DNA of 64,000 bases from Natrinema sp. DC36 (GCF_020405225.1 NZ_CP084472.1:2852001-2916000), one strand, 5' to 3'; positions 8,917 through 17,927 are shown, numbered from the stretch's first letter. Numbers and translations: made by a program. The notes: generated from the sequence alone by a model not told the origin.

Positions 8917-9042
8917 TGTTCTCGTGGTCGTATCCTCGGAACCCGCTTATTAAAACACTACTGTTCTAAGCAAATCTTCGCTCTCTCCGTCCAAACTGTA
9001 TATTCGTAAAGTTCTAAAGGCCTCACTGAGTGGGTAGATGTG
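8917..9042. promoter_or_regulatory. Divergent glnA/lrp promoter region
   Basis: The spacer is markedly AT-richer than its surroundings. On the minus strand TTTTAATAAG (8947-8956) lies ~30 bases before the glnA ATG. On the plus strand TGTATATTCG near 8998-9007 lies ~40 bases before lrp. The middle segment is the likely binding zone for the Lrp-type regulator. Confidence 0.5.
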
Positions 9043-9507
9043 ATGACGTACGAAAATCTCGACGCAAAACTAGTGAATTCACTCCTCGGCGACGGCCGAG
9101 CGAGCCTGCGAAGCCTCGCCGAAGAACTCGACGTCTCGGTGACGACCGTCTCGAATCACCTCTCCACGCTGGAAGACGAGGGCGTCATTCAGGGCTACAC
9201 CCCCCGCGTCGATTACGACGCGGCCGGGTTCGACGTGACTGCCGTTATCCAGTTACAGGTCGAGGGGAACGCGCTGCCCGACGTCACGGAAACGCTGCGC
9301 GACCACCGCCAGATGACCAGCGTCTACGAGGTCACCGGCGATTACGACGTGATCGCCATCGGCAAGTTCGAAGACACCGACGGCATGAACGAGCAGATCA
9401 AACAGCTGCTGACCGATCCCGATATCAAGGCCTCGAACACCAGCGTCGTCCTCAACGCCGTGAGCGAGAACGAGCAGTTCGACCTCGAGGTCGACGAGGA
9501 CGAGTAA
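9043..9507 (+). CDS. lrp: Lrp/AsnC-family transcriptional regulator
   Basis: A 154-residue Lrp/AsnC protein. The N-terminal helix-turn-helix spans residues ~5-55 ([40 protein letters not shown]). The C-terminal RAM/AsnC ligand-binding domain spans ~65-150 ([31 protein letters not shown]). The acidic tail EVDEDE is typical of haloarchaea. Two starts are possible, GTG at 9040 and ATG at 9043; the ATG is given. Its divergent position next to glnA makes glnA a likely target. Confidence 0.92.
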   Translation: MTYENLDAKLVNSLLGDGRASLRSLAEELDVSVTTVSNHLSTLEDEGVIQGYTPRVDYDAAGFDVTAVIQLQVEGNALPDVTETLRDHRQMTSVYEVTGDYDVIAIGKFEDTDGMNEQIKQLLTDPDIKASNTSVVLNAVSENEQFDLEVDEDE

Positions 9508-9611
9508 TCGGACGACTCTTTTCGGATACTATGTATCGCGAGCAGTGGCGACACCGATCAGACCACCGGAACGAACGATAGTTATTCCCTCAATCGGATG
9601 TCGGCGAGCGA

Positions 9612-9840
9612 GGGGTTCGAAGAACCCGAGCGACGCCGTTCGCCGAGCGCGTAGCGCTCGGGCCGACGACTGATGTGAGGCCCCGAAGGGGCCGAAACGG
9701 AAGGAGGAGTGCTTTTATACTAAATTTTGCCGAGGGCGCGGCGAAGCCGCGCCCGCAGAGCAAAGTTTAGGTCTACCTCGCGGGTCACTTCGTTCCCCGC
9801 TCGGTTTCGGAGGTTCTCGGCCTGCGGCCTCCGAACCTCC
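9612..9840. repeat. Cluster of five consecutive hairpins between lrp and the thermosome gene
   Basis: Five inverted repeats follow one another: GGGTTC/GAACCC (9613-9627), CGAGCGC/GCGCTCG (9644-9660), GGCCCC/GGGGCC (9679-9693), GGGCGCGGC/GCCGCGCCC (9734-9754), and a compound stem GGAGGTTC/GAACCTCC (9809-9840) that ends next to the thermosome stop codon. The first four have three-base loops (GAA, GTA, GAA, GAA). The fourth is nested in a longer near-perfect pair, CTAAATTTTGC (9720-9730) with GCAAAGTTTAG (9760-9770). No gene is seen. It may be a dispersed element, a terminator array for both convergent genes, or a structured RNA. Confidence 0.7.
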
Positions 9841-9841
9841 C

Positions 9842-11512
9842 TCACATCATGCCGCCCATGCCACCGCCCATGCCGCCCATGCCGCCGGGGGCACCACCGG
9901 GGCCGCCGGCCTCGTCGTCGCCCTTGTCGGTCGACAGATCGCCGGCGGAGATGATGTCGTCGATTTTGAGCACGAGGTTGGCCGCTTCGGCGGCGGAGGT
10001 GACCGCCTGCTCCTTGGCGTGAGCCGGTTCGACGACGCCTGCCTCGAACGTGTCCTCGACGTCGCCCGAGAAGACGTTCAGGCCGGCCGTAATCTGGCCG
10101 TCATCGTGGGCCGCACGCAGGTCGACCAGCGTGTCGATCGAGTCGAGGCCCGCGTTGCCGGCGAGGACGCGCGGGACGAGCTCGAGCGAGTCGGCGAAGG
10201 CCTCGACGGCCAGCTGCTCGCGGCCGGAGACGGAGTCGGCGAAGTCGCGCAGACGCGAGGCGAGTTCGACCTCGATGGCACCGCCGCCCGCGAGGACGCG
10301 GCCGTCGGAGACGGTCTGTGCGACGACGTCGAGCGCGTCGTTGACGCCGCGCTCGAGTTCGTCGACGACGTGGTCGGTCGAGCCGCGAAGGAGGAGGGTG
10401 ACGCCGTGGGCGTCCTCGCCCTCGACGTAGAACAGTTCGTCCTCGTCGTCGCGGGTGACGTCACCGAAGCCGAGGTCCTCGGTGGTCGCGCTCTCGAGGT
10501 CGGAGACGATCGACGCGCCGACGACCTCCTGCAGGAATTCCAGATCGCTCTTCTTGGCGCGGCGCACTGCGAGGATGCCCTCTTTGGCGAGGTAGTGCTG
10601 GGCGAGGTCGTCGATGCCCTTCTGGCAGAAGACGACGTCCGCGCCGAGGTCGACGATGTGCTGGACCTTGTCTTTCAGCTGTTTCTCCTCGCGGTCGAGG
10701 AATTTCTGGAGCTGGTCGGGGTCGGTGACGGAGACCTCGGTGTCGACGTCGGTCTCTTCGACCTCGATGGCCTCGTTCAGCAGCAGGATGTCCGCGTCCG
10801 TCGCCTCGGTGGGCATGTTGTCGTGGACGGGATCCTTGTCGATGATGCCGCCCTCGAGTAGCTCGGACTCGCCGGCGCTGCGGCCGGTCTGGGTCTCGAT
10901 GTTGAGGAACTCGAGGTCGACGACGTTGTTGCCCTCGTTGTCCTCGACGGTGACCTGTCGGATGGCCTCGACGATCAGCTGGGCGAGGTGCTCCTTGTTG
11001 ACCTCGGTACCCTTGCCGGTCATCGAGGTCTCGGCGGTCTTCCGGAGGAGGTCCTCGTCCGACGTGTCGATGTCGGTCGCGATGTCGTCGATCTCCTCGC
11101 GGGCCTGCTCGCTGGCGAGGTGGAAGCCCTTGATGATCGCCGTCGGGTGGATGTCCTGCTCGAGAAGGTCCTCGGCATTCTTGAGGAGTTCGCCAGCGAT
11201 CGCGACGGCCGTCGTGGTGCCGTCGCCAGCCTCGTCCTCCTGGGTCTCGGCGACCTCGATGATCATCTCGGCCGTCGGGTTGTCGATGTCCATCTCCTTG
11301 AGGATGGTGACGCCGTCGTTGGTGATCGTCACCGATCCCATGGAGTCGACGAGCATCTTGTCCATTCCTTTCGGACCGAGCGTGGACTGGACGGCTTCAG
11401 CGACCGCACGGGCGGCGCTGATGTTGTAATCCTGCGCGTCCTTGTCCTTGACGCGCTGGGAGTCCTCGCTCATTACGATCATCGGCTGACCCTGCTGCAT
11501 TCGCTGACTCAT
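9842..11512 (-). CDS. thsA: Thermosome (group II chaperonin) subunit
   Basis: A 556-residue group II chaperonin subunit that assembles into the double-ring ATP-driven protein-folding machine of archaea. Landmarks are LGPKGMDKMLVDSMG, the nucleotide motif GDGTTTAVAIAGELL and the late RVLAGGGAIEVELASRLRDF segment. The C-terminus is a flexible Gly/Met tail (GGMGGMGGGMGGMM), as in other haloarchaeal subunits. The start at 11512 (MSQRMQQGQP) is preferred over a frame extension to 11557 because it sits just after a strong TATA box. Several paralogous subunits (CCT1-3) occur in haloarchaea, and I cannot assign the number. Confidence 0.95.
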   Translation of the reverse strand: MSQRMQQGQPMIVMSEDSQRVKDKDAQDYNISAARAVAEAVQSTLGPKGMDKMLVDSMGSVTITNDGVTILKEMDIDNPTAEMIIEVAETQEDEAGDGTTTAVAIAGELLKNAEDLLEQDIHPTAIIKGFHLASEQAREEIDDIATDIDTSDEDLLRKTAETSMTGKGTEVNKEHLAQLIVEAIRQVTVEDNEGNNVVDLEFLNIETQTGRSAGESELLEGGIIDKDPVHDNMPTEATDADILLLNEAIEVEETDVDTEVSVTDPDQLQKFLDREEKQLKDKVQHIVDLGADVVFCQKGIDDLAQHYLAKEGILAVRRAKKSDLEFLQEVVGASIVSDLESATTEDLGFGDVTRDDEDELFYVEGEDAHGVTLLLRGSTDHVVDELERGVNDALDVVAQTVSDGRVLAGGGAIEVELASRLRDFADSVSGREQLAVEAFADSLELVPRVLAGNAGLDSIDTLVDLRAAHDDGQITAGLNVFSGDVEDTFEAGVVEPAHAKEQAVTSAAEAANLVLKIDDIISAGDLSTDKGDDEAGGPGGAPGGMGGMGGGMGGMM

Positions 11513-11538
11513 AGTCGAGCGGATGATTGTTTGTGATT

Positions 11539-11547
11539 CTATATAAG
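11539..11547 (-). promoter_or_regulatory. TATA box for the thermosome gene
   Basis: Read on the minus strand, CTTATATAG lies about 27-35 bases before the ATG at 11512, giving a very short leader. This is a strong consensus box, as expected for an abundant heat-shock protein. Confidence 0.65.
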
Positions 11548-11557
11548 TCTTTTCCAA

Positions 11558-11917
11558 TCCTCGCGAGCGGTAACGTCGATCGGTTCGGTCAGTAAACGAG
11601 AAAAACCGAAGGAGTGCGGGACGATCCCCAGGGTTTACTTCGACGGTATCCGATCGTCAATCGTTCCCATTCGATCGGCGACGCGGCGTTTTTATATTGG
11701 GTGACGACCGGAACGACAGCAGCGGCACTCGCGAGTCCATCCCGGTCTCGAGGGGAGCGGATAATCGAAACCGGTCTCGAGATAGTCCCCGTAATACGCA
11801 CTTCAACGACTGAAACGGATTTCTGTACGGTGCCGCTCGAGCGAGATGATCCTGACTCGATTCCGAGTCAACACAACAGAAGGGTTATGCCGGTAGTCAC
11901 GTATTACCACTCGAGCA
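11558..11917. other. Intergenic region without a supported gene
   Basis: About 360 bases separate the divergent thermosome and TraB-like genes. Frames are open on both strands, but their translations are Arg/Ser-rich and show no family features. AT-rich TTTTTATATTGGG near 11689-11701 could be a promoter element; no start codon with good context follows it closely. Confidence 0.4.
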
Positions 11918-12670
11918 ATGGACGAGTCCCCGTCCGTTTCCGAATCGTTCGACGACCCCCGAATTACCCCCCAGTTCTGTCGCCGGATCGCCGACTCGAC
12001 CGGCGATCTGGTGCTGCTGGGCGTCGTCCACGACCATCCCGCGAGCATCGCGCGCGTCGAGCGTGTCCTCCACCGCCTCGAGCCGGAGACGCTCGCACTC
12101 GAGTTACCGCCCGTCGCAATGCCCCTGTATCGCATCTATGCCCGCAACGGTGACGCCGACGACCCGACGCCGCCGCGCTTTGGCGGCGAGATGAGCGCGG
12201 CGATCCGCGCCGCTCCCGACGCGGATCCCGTCGGCATCGACGCCCCCAACTGGTCGTTCTGCCGCCGACTGGTCGCGCGACTGGTCGCCGACCGCGTCTC
12301 GCCCGGAACGGCCCGGCGCGTCATCTCGAGCGTCGGCGGCGCGACCCGAGAGGCGCTCGCCTGTCGGGTGGCCGCGACGCTGACCCACGCGACGCCGATG
12401 ACGGTCGTCCCCGGTGACCGGGTCGAGTACGATGTCGATCCCGAGGACCCGCCAGACCGACAGGCCGCTCACGAGCGCTCGCACGTCGCCGGCGTTCAGG
12501 CGCTGCTGGGCAGCGTCGAGACGGAGGGCAGTGCGCTATCCTATCGTGACGACACGCGCGAAGGGTGTATGGTCGATCGCCTCGAGGCGATTCGATCGAA
12601 GCCGGGCGACGCCGTCGCCGTCGTCGGCGTCGATCACCTCGAGCGGCTCGCGGCGGAACTATCGGCGTGA
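11918..12670 (+). CDS. TraB/GumN-like protein
   Basis: A 250-residue protein with the early motif LLGVVHDHPASIARV and the strand LALELPPVAMPLYRI, the G-x-x-H and E-containing pattern of the TraB/GumN/ChaN-like superfamily. A late block AVVGVDHLERLAAELS matches the closing motif of that fold. Members are proposed metal-dependent hydrolases or binding proteins, and in haloarchaea most are uncharacterised. There are no transmembrane helices, unlike the larger TraB-domain membrane proteins. The ATG at 11918 follows an AT-containing stretch. Confidence 0.6.
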   Translation: MDESPSVSESFDDPRITPQFCRRIADSTGDLVLLGVVHDHPASIARVERVLHRLEPETLALELPPVAMPLYRIYARNGDADDPTPPRFGGEMSAAIRAAPDADPVGIDAPNWSFCRRLVARLVADRVSPGTARRVISSVGGATREALACRVAATLTHATPMTVVPGDRVEYDVDPEDPPDRQAAHERSHVAGVQALLGSVETEGSALSYRDDTREGCMVDRLEAIRSKPGDAVAVVGVDHLERLAAELSA

Positions 12671-12728
12671 GAGCGGTCGGGTTTTGCTGGAACGGATCGC
12701 GTGAAAATAGAGGGTTTCGACGGTCGTA

Positions 12729-13043
12729 TCAGCGGTGGGCGGGCGGTTCGATCAGAATCTCGCCGTCGCCGCGGACCCGGACGTGATGGCCGTTGACGAC
12801 GAACGAGAGCGTGCCGCCGGTTCGGGGCGTTCCGTTGTAGCGTGGTCGGAAAAGCGCGTCCAGAGCGTCGGGGTCGACGGTATCGTACAGCGAGACGCGG
12901 CTGTCGGTCACGTCGACGCCCAGACAGTCGGCCAGCGCGTGGATGACGGTCGTGCTCAGAGTCGCCGGGCCGTCGGGGTCGTGGGAGGCGCGATACAGGG
13001 AGGGAGCGCGGGACTGCGCGACGCGGGGAGCGTATCCTGTCAT
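12729..13043 (-). CDS. HalOD1 output-domain protein
   Basis: A 104-residue protein made almost entirely of one HalOD1 domain: LSTTVIHALADCLGVDV, YDTVDPDALDALFRP, and GGTLSFVVNGHHVRVRGDGEI. HalOD1 is a haloarchaeal stand-alone output domain of unknown biochemical activity, often found beside or fused to sensory proteins. The start at 13043 (MTGYAPRVA) was chosen over an extension to 13190 because the extension carries no domain sequence. Confidence 0.8.
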   Translation of the reverse strand: MTGYAPRVAQSRAPSLYRASHDPDGPATLSTTVIHALADCLGVDVTDSRVSLYDTVDPDALDALFRPRYNGTPRTGGTLSFVVNGHHVRVRGDGEILIEPPAHR

Positions 13044-13268
13044 TACTGTTCGTCCCCTCCACCTCTCCGTCTGAAGACCAAAAGCGTAATCGTTTGTTAC
13101 CGCAGGAACCAGGTCGATATAACGGCTCGTATCAGTTAGTGCTGGAGAATCTCGCAGCGGTCTGAGCGAACTGTGAATCGACTGTCGCACCGCTTTAGTC
13201 GGATCACCACTCGGATCTGGTCGTCGGTCGGACGGGCGATCCGATCGGTGAACGCCCGTGGGCGACGG

Positions 13269-13598
13269 TCACTGCCGAAGCCCCGAGATACAGTTCCAGC
13301 AGTACGTGAACGTCTGATCGGCCTCGTTGGGTGCACCACAGTGGGGGCACCGAATCGTCTCCCCCTCGATCTCGAGGTCGGAATCGGCGTACTCCGGATC
13401 GACGTCCCCGATATCGTCGGCCGCGCGCGAGTACCGATCGGGTCCCGGCGAGGAGCGGACGCTCGCGCGATTCGGGTCGGCGAAAGAGGGGGTGCGCTCG
13501 CCGTCGTCATCGTCACTTCGGGCGTAGATATAGTACAGTAACAGGTGGAGCAGGGCGAACAGCACGACGTAGCCGATGAGCCAACCCCAGAGCGCCAT
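13269..13598 (-). CDS. Membrane-anchored zinc-ribbon protein
   Basis: A 109-residue protein from the ATG at 13598. A single N-terminal helix (WGWLIGYVVLFALLHLLLYYIYA) anchors it. A ~50-residue disordered acidic linker follows, then a C-terminal zinc ribbon with two CxxC pairs (IRCPHCGAPNEADQTFTYCWNC). The design suggests a small membrane-tethered binding module; no partner is evident. A start at 13649 is possible but adds no hydrophobic or conserved sequence. I recall similar haloarchaeal proteins filed under DUF7577. Confidence 0.65.
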   Translation of the reverse strand: MALWGWLIGYVVLFALLHLLLYYIYARSDDDDGERTPSFADPNRASVRSSPGPDRYSRAADDIGDVDPEYADSDLEIEGETIRCPHCGAPNEADQTFTYCWNCISGLRQ

Positions 13599-13684
13599 CG
13601 GTATGTGATACGTTCTCGAGGCACTTGGATATTCCCCGAGTTCCGGCACGAAGAAAATCGTAGAAACGAGACGGACAGGGCCTA

Positions 13685-14572
13685 TTATAGGTCTCGACCG
13701 AACTCGTCGAAGACCGCGAAATCGTCGGGGAGGTCGTACTCGAGGTGGCGCTGTTCCTGCCGGTTGGTGCCGGCGTCGTCGACGGGCGTTGCGACGTCTT
13801 CCCAGCCGGGTTTGATCTTGACGCTCTGGGCGGGCATTCCGACGGCGATGTGGTGGGCGGGAATGTCGTACTGAACGACGCCGCGCGCGCCGACGATCGC
13901 GTTCTCGCCGACCTTGTTGCCCGCCTGAACCATCGAGTCGTATGTGAGCCGGACGTCGTCCTCGACGATCGTGTGGTAGTTGCGGACCTCGGTCTGGTCG
14001 ACGACGTCGTGATCGTGGCTGTAGATGTGGACTCCGTCGGAGATCGACACGCGGTCGCCGATCGTGAGTTCGCCTCGATCGTCGAGGTGAACGTCGTCGT
14101 GGACGACGGTGTTGTCGCCGATCGTGATGTTGTGACCGTAGGTGAACGAGATTCCCTTGAAGAAGCGACAGCCGTCCCCGCAGTCCGCGAAGAGGTGGTC
14201 GGCGAGCATCCGCCGGAATCGCAGCGCGAACTCGACGTTGTCCGCGATGGGAAGACTATCGAACTGCCGCCAGAGCCACTGGAGGTGCTTGGAACGGCGG
14301 AACTTCTCTTCGTCCTTCTCGGCGTAGTACTCGCTCTCGAGGGTCGTGTTACAGGGATCGTAGCTCTGCAGGCGGACGCGTTCGGCCGGGGAAACAGACT
14401 CGCCGGCCTGCCAGCTCTCGTAGGCTTCACGGTCGCCCGAGAGGTCGATCAGGACGTCTTCGACGACGGAACAGGTGTCCTCGTCGCTCGCAAGCCGTCG
14501 GTCGACCTCGTCGATGAACTCGCGCATCCCCGCTTCGGCCTCATCGGGGAGCGACACGTACCGCTTTGTCAT
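13685..14572 (-). CDS. Hexapeptide-repeat acyltransferase (maltose/galactoside O-acetyltransferase-like)
   Basis: A 295-residue protein. The N-terminal ~150 residues are helical and acidic (MTKRYVSLPDEAEAGMREFI...), and the C-terminal half is a left-handed beta-helix with many I-G-D repeats (NITIGDNTVVHDDV, LTIGDRVSISDGVHIYSHDHD). The last block ending HHIAVGMPAQSVKIKPGW is the closing coil of xenobiotic- or sugar-O-acetyltransferases. The His of SHDHD probably corresponds to the catalytic base. The N-terminal extension is longer than in bacterial LacA/Maa and may fix oligomer or substrate. Acceptor unknown. Confidence 0.75.
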   Translation of the reverse strand: MTKRYVSLPDEAEAGMREFIDEVDRRLASDEDTCSVVEDVLIDLSGDREAYESWQAGESVSPAERVRLQSYDPCNTTLESEYYAEKDEEKFRRSKHLQWLWRQFDSLPIADNVEFALRFRRMLADHLFADCGDGCRFFKGISFTYGHNITIGDNTVVHDDVHLDDRGELTIGDRVSISDGVHIYSHDHDVVDQTEVRNYHTIVEDDVRLTYDSMVQAGNKVGENAIVGARGVVQYDIPAHHIAVGMPAQSVKIKPGWEDVATPVDDAGTNRQEQRHLEYDLPDDFAVFDEFGRDL

Positions 14573-14648
14573 ACTTCGAGGTATTGCCCGCCGAGTTGAT
14601 AGTGGTTCGGTTGTCCGGCGGCGGTTGCCGGACCCACTGGCATACGGG

Positions 14649-14870
14649 TTACCTAGATTCCCTCTCGGATTGCCAGCGGGCCAGGAGCAATGCGGGGAGC
14701 GCGAGCGCCCCGACGAACAGGAGAGCGCCGACCACGATCGCACCGACCGTGACTCGGTCGCCCGGAAACTCGAACGCCTTCGCAGCGAGGAATCCCAGCG
14801 GAACGATGACGACGAGAACCGCCAGCAGGAGATGACTCGGCCGGAGGGTGCGGAAACGGCGGTCGTCCAT
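14649..14870 (-). CDS. Small two-helix membrane protein (73 aa)
   Basis: A 73-residue protein starting at 14870 (MDDRRFRTLRPSHLL). It has two transmembrane helices (LLLAVLVVIVPLGFLAAKAF and VGAIVVGALLFVGALALPALLLA) with basic ends. An alternative ATG lies at 14876. No function is recognisable. It sits 76 bases upstream of the acyltransferase gene on the same strand and could be co-transcribed with it. Confidence 0.6.
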   Translation of the reverse strand: MDDRRFRTLRPSHLLLAVLVVIVPLGFLAAKAFEFPGDRVTVGAIVVGALLFVGALALPALLLARWQSERESR

Positions 14871-15059
14871 ACGCATACGTGTCAGCCGAGTACGCAAGAG
14901 CGGTTCGACTCGCAGGGACGGGGTCGACTCGGACACGGCGGTCAACACGCGGGCCCACAGTTCGCAGTTCGACCCGCGGGGCGGTCAGGCCCGAACGGAT
15001 TCGGGCGGCATCTCGAGCGTTCCGTTCACCCTAAGTTCCCCCGCTTCGAAGGAACGGGT

Positions 15060-16169
15060 ATGCAACACAGCGAACTGGGCGACTCCGGCGTCGAGGTTAG
15101 CGAGGTGGGCTTCGGCGCGTGGGTCGTCGGGACCGACTGGTGGGGCGATCGCTCGGAAGACGACGCCATCGAGATGGTCCGGTACGCCGTCGAGCAGGGA
15201 ATCACGTACTTCGACACGGGCGACGTCTACGGCCACGGCCGGAGCGAGGAATTACTCGGCGAGGCCCTCTCGGACGTTCGCGACGAGGTCACGATCGCCA
15301 CCAAAGTCGGCTACGATTTCTACGACAACCCGCAGGCCGGCCACGGCGAACTCCCCAAAGAGATGGATCCGGAGTACCTGCGCGAGGCCGTCCACAAGAG
15401 CCTCGAGCGCCTCGAAATCGACTCGGTCGACGTGCTCCAGCTCCACAACGCCGACGTCGACGAGATCACGCCGGACGTCCTCGAGTTGCTCGATGAACTC
15501 GAGGAGGACGGGCTGATCGACGCCACCGGCCTCGCGCTCGGTCCCTCGATCGGCTGGCTCGCGGAAGGCGACCTCGCGATCGAGGAGGAGTTCGACTCAG
15601 TCCAGTTGGTCTGGAATATGCTCGAGCAGGAGGTGGGAAACCACTTCCTCGAGACGATCGAACGCACGGGCTCGTCGACCAGCCTCATCCCCCGCGTCCC
15701 CCACTCCTCGGGGATCCTCAACGAGCAGGTCACGCCCGACACCGAACTCGGCGAGGGCGACCACCGCGGGTTCCGACCCGAGGAGTGGTACGAGACCGGC
15801 TGGGAGAAACTCGAGGCGCTGCGCTTTTTGGAGCGTGACGGCGTCTCCGCGAGCGAAGCGAGCGGACGGCAGGGGGCGACCGGCGGGAGCGACCGTGAGC
15901 GGACGATGGGACAGGCCTCGATCGCGTGGCTCCTGAGCCACGATTCCGTCGCGACCGTCACGCCGACGTTCCGGACGAAGGCGGACATCGACGAGTGGGC
16001 GGCCGCCAGCGACGTGCCGAAACTCTCCGACGAGGAGATGACTCGCGTGGCGGAGCTGTACGAAAACGACTTCGAGATCGATCGCGACGACGGGATGGAT
16101 TCGCTGCGCTCGTCGGTCGACGGCGAAGACATCGAGTCTGCCGGCCTGGACAAACTCGCGGCCGACTGA
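15060..16169 (+). CDS. Aldo/keto reductase
   Basis: A 369-residue NAD(P)H-dependent oxidoreductase with a TIM-barrel fold. The catalytic tetrad is identifiable: Asp52 and Tyr57 (FDTGDVYGHGRSEE), Lys82 (ATKVGYD) and His129 (LQLHNAD). Near residue 265 there is an insert (GVSASEASGRQGATGGS) encoded by a GCGAGCGAAGCGAGCGG motif. Such a motif looks like a small repetitive insertion in an exposed loop. The start at 15060 gives the family N-terminus MQHSELGDSGVEVSEVGFG. Substrate unknown. Confidence 0.88.
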   Translation: MQHSELGDSGVEVSEVGFGAWVVGTDWWGDRSEDDAIEMVRYAVEQGITYFDTGDVYGHGRSEELLGEALSDVRDEVTIATKVGYDFYDNPQAGHGELPKEMDPEYLREAVHKSLERLEIDSVDVLQLHNADVDEITPDVLELLDELEEDGLIDATGLALGPSIGWLAEGDLAIEEEFDSVQLVWNMLEQEVGNHFLETIERTGSSTSLIPRVPHSSGILNEQVTPDTELGEGDHRGFRPEEWYETGWEKLEALRFLERDGVSASEASGRQGATGGSDRERTMGQASIAWLLSHDSVATVTPTFRTKADIDEWAAASDVPKLSDEEMTRVAELYENDFEIDRDDGMDSLRSSVDGEDIESAGLDKLAAD

Positions 16170-16216
16170 TCGGGCCGATCCCCGGTTCGAGCAGCATCGA
16201 CGGCCGACCGATTCGC

Positions 16217-16492
16217 TTATTCCGACTCGGATTGGGGGTCCGTGAGTCTAAATTCGAACTCCAGTTTCCCGTCGGTCTTGACGGTCACGCCGCCGAGCTC
16301 GTCCGACAGCTGCTCTCGCGCTCGAGAACTCGGTTCGACGGTGACGGAGACGCTGTTGGTGTTCGCGTTGTACGTGATGTTCCCGACGGCGACGTCGAAC
16401 GCGAAGAACTCCGGAACGTCCTCTCTGAGCTGCGTTTGCACGTCGTCGACGTCCGACCGAACGTCGGCCATCTCTTCGTTTAACGTGCTCAT
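16217..16492 (-). CDS. Small hypothetical protein (91 aa)
   Basis: A 91-residue acidic protein: an N-terminal amphipathic helix (STLNEEMADVRSDVDDVQTQL) and a beta-rich domain (FFAFDVAVGNITYNANTNSVSVTVEPSS ... TVKTDGKLEFEFRL). The frame has ATG codons at 16492 and 16498. Codon bias supports a real gene, but I do not recognise the family. It converges with the aldo/keto reductase gene. Confidence 0.55.
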   Translation of the reverse strand: MSTLNEEMADVRSDVDDVQTQLREDVPEFFAFDVAVGNITYNANTNSVSVTVEPSSRAREQLSDELGGVTVKTDGKLEFEFRLTDPQSESE

Positions 16493-16700
16493 CCTCATTG
16501 GTAGTTGATAGCATGGCTTAACGGTTCCCCCTGAACTGTCCGGACCACTGCCGAGGCCTCGAGCGCGTCGAGGCGTTCGACCGGAATCACGCCGCAGGAT
16601 CGGCGAACTGTGGATCTGGCGACCCTGATGCTGCTCGTGAACCGGCAGATCGCGTTTTCGTCACGGATCTCTCGGAAGGACGGGCAGACGCTTGCAGCGA

Positions 16701-17477
16701 TCAGTCGAACTGCGAGGCGACCCACTCGTCCCACGTCACCGTTCCGACGGTCCGATCCGGGCAGATCGCCCCACCGGCTCGAAAAGCGGCGGCTGTCTTC
16801 CCGGGAATCGGGAGGCGAACGATCGGTCGGCGAAGCCCCCTCGCGTCACGGTAGGTCCGCGCGAGGTCGCCGACGGTTCGTACCTCGGGACCGCCGACAT
16901 CGGGCACCCGACCGGCTGCGTCGAGCGTTGCGTGGTCGACGATCACGTCCGCTGCCTCACCCACGTCGATCGGCTGGAGCCGAATCCCCGTCGGCAGCGG
17001 CCAGATCGGGAGTCTCGACACGGTCTCGAGTAAGTCGCCGACGAACTCGTGGAACATCGTTATCCGGAGGATCGTCGACGGGACCTCGCTCGCGTCGACG
17101 GCCCGCTCGGCCGCCAGCTTGTGCTCGTAGTACGAGTACGGGATTTCGTCGATGCCGACGATGGAGACGTACACGACGTTCGAAACGCCGGCGTCGGCGG
17201 CCGCCTCGAGCAGTCGTTCGGTGCCGCGGACGTCGACGGCCTCGCTGTCGCCGCGGGGCGCGCTGGCCGCGTGGACGATCACGTCGATGTCCGCGACGGC
17301 CTCGCGGATTCCCGTTCCGTCAGCCAGATCCATCGCGACCCACTCCGTTCCGTCCTCGTCGGAGGTCGGCGGCGATCGACTCGCCGCTCGGACCACGTGT
17401 CCCGCATCGATCAGTCGAGTGGACAGCGCCGTCCCCAGCGTCCCGGTGGCCCCCGTGAGGAGCGTCCGACAGGTCAT
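16701..17477 (-). CDS. NAD(P)-binding atypical SDR (NmrA/NDUFA9-like)
   Basis: A 258-residue Rossmann-fold protein. The N-terminal dinucleotide motif is TGATGTLG (residues 8-15), characteristic of extended or atypical SDRs. IDVIVHAASAPRGD and VYVSIVGIDEIPYSYYEHKLAAE follow, where Tyr-Tyr-x-x-Lys keeps the Y-x-x-x-K pattern. It resembles NDUFA9/NmrA-type proteins that use or sense NAD(P)H. No neighbouring pathway gene identifies the substrate. Confidence 0.8.
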   Translation of the reverse strand: MTCRTLLTGATGTLGTALSTRLIDAGHVVRAASRSPPTSDEDGTEWVAMDLADGTGIREAVADIDVIVHAASAPRGDSEAVDVRGTERLLEAAADAGVSNVVYVSIVGIDEIPYSYYEHKLAAERAVDASEVPSTILRITMFHEFVGDLLETVSRLPIWPLPTGIRLQPIDVGEAADVIVDHATLDAAGRVPDVGGPEVRTVGDLARTYRDARGLRRPIVRLPIPGKTAAAFRAGGAICPDRTVGTVTWDEWVASQFD

Positions 17478-17624
17478 ACCGTCGTATATTCAGTCGGCAA
17501 AACTAAAGGTACCGCGCCGGATTCGTCTGCAAGATTGCGGCAACGAGGACGGCAGCAAGTCCGTGAGACGCGTTCGGGTGTATCGAAGCGGGCAACCTCG
17601 AAGCTGAAATTTACCCGATGAATA

Positions 17625-17786
17625 GTGTTCTCGTTCCTCCTCCCCGATTACCGCCAGCGCAAAGCGATCGACGCCGGTAGCGATCTCGGCGATTCCGAGA
17701 TGCCGCACAAGACCGGCCACGAAGCGGTCGCGGCGGAAAACAACTCTGTCTCCCAGTACGATCGCCGAACGCCGCCGGAAGGTTGA
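17625..17786 (+). pseudogene. Possible coding fragment in the SDR/zinc-ribbon spacer
   Basis: A 53-codon frame opens with GTG and ends TGA. It reads FSFLLPDYRQRKAIDAGSD at its start and SVSQYDRRTPPEG at its end, with protein-like composition (acidic, few Arg runs) unlike most shadow frames nearby. An in-frame stop lies two codons before the GTG, so it could be the 3' part of a decayed gene. I do not recognise it. The rest of 17478-17927 shows nothing I can support except an AT-rich promoter-like stretch near 17845-17870. Confidence 0.25.
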
Positions 17787-17927
17787 ACTCGCCCGTCTGC
17801 GATCGGTGCTGGACGACTGATCGATACCGACCATCGGCGTCTCGCTTATATAATCCCCTCTATATCTGGGTGAGTCCGATAACTCGACCGAAAACAACAG
17901 CCCAGGTGGAGAACACCGACTATACAC

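Noticed and set aside
10019-10861. 280-codon frame opposite the thermosome gene
   Set aside because: It mirrors the thermosome codons, has no family features, and the thermosome is certain.
11589-12153. Frames in the thermosome/TraB spacer
   Set aside because: Translations on both strands lack codon bias and domains; treated as intergenic.
14475-15059. 195-codon N-terminal extension of the aldo/keto reductase
   Set aside because: The reductase family starts at 15060; the extension overlaps two minus-strand genes and is Arg-rich.
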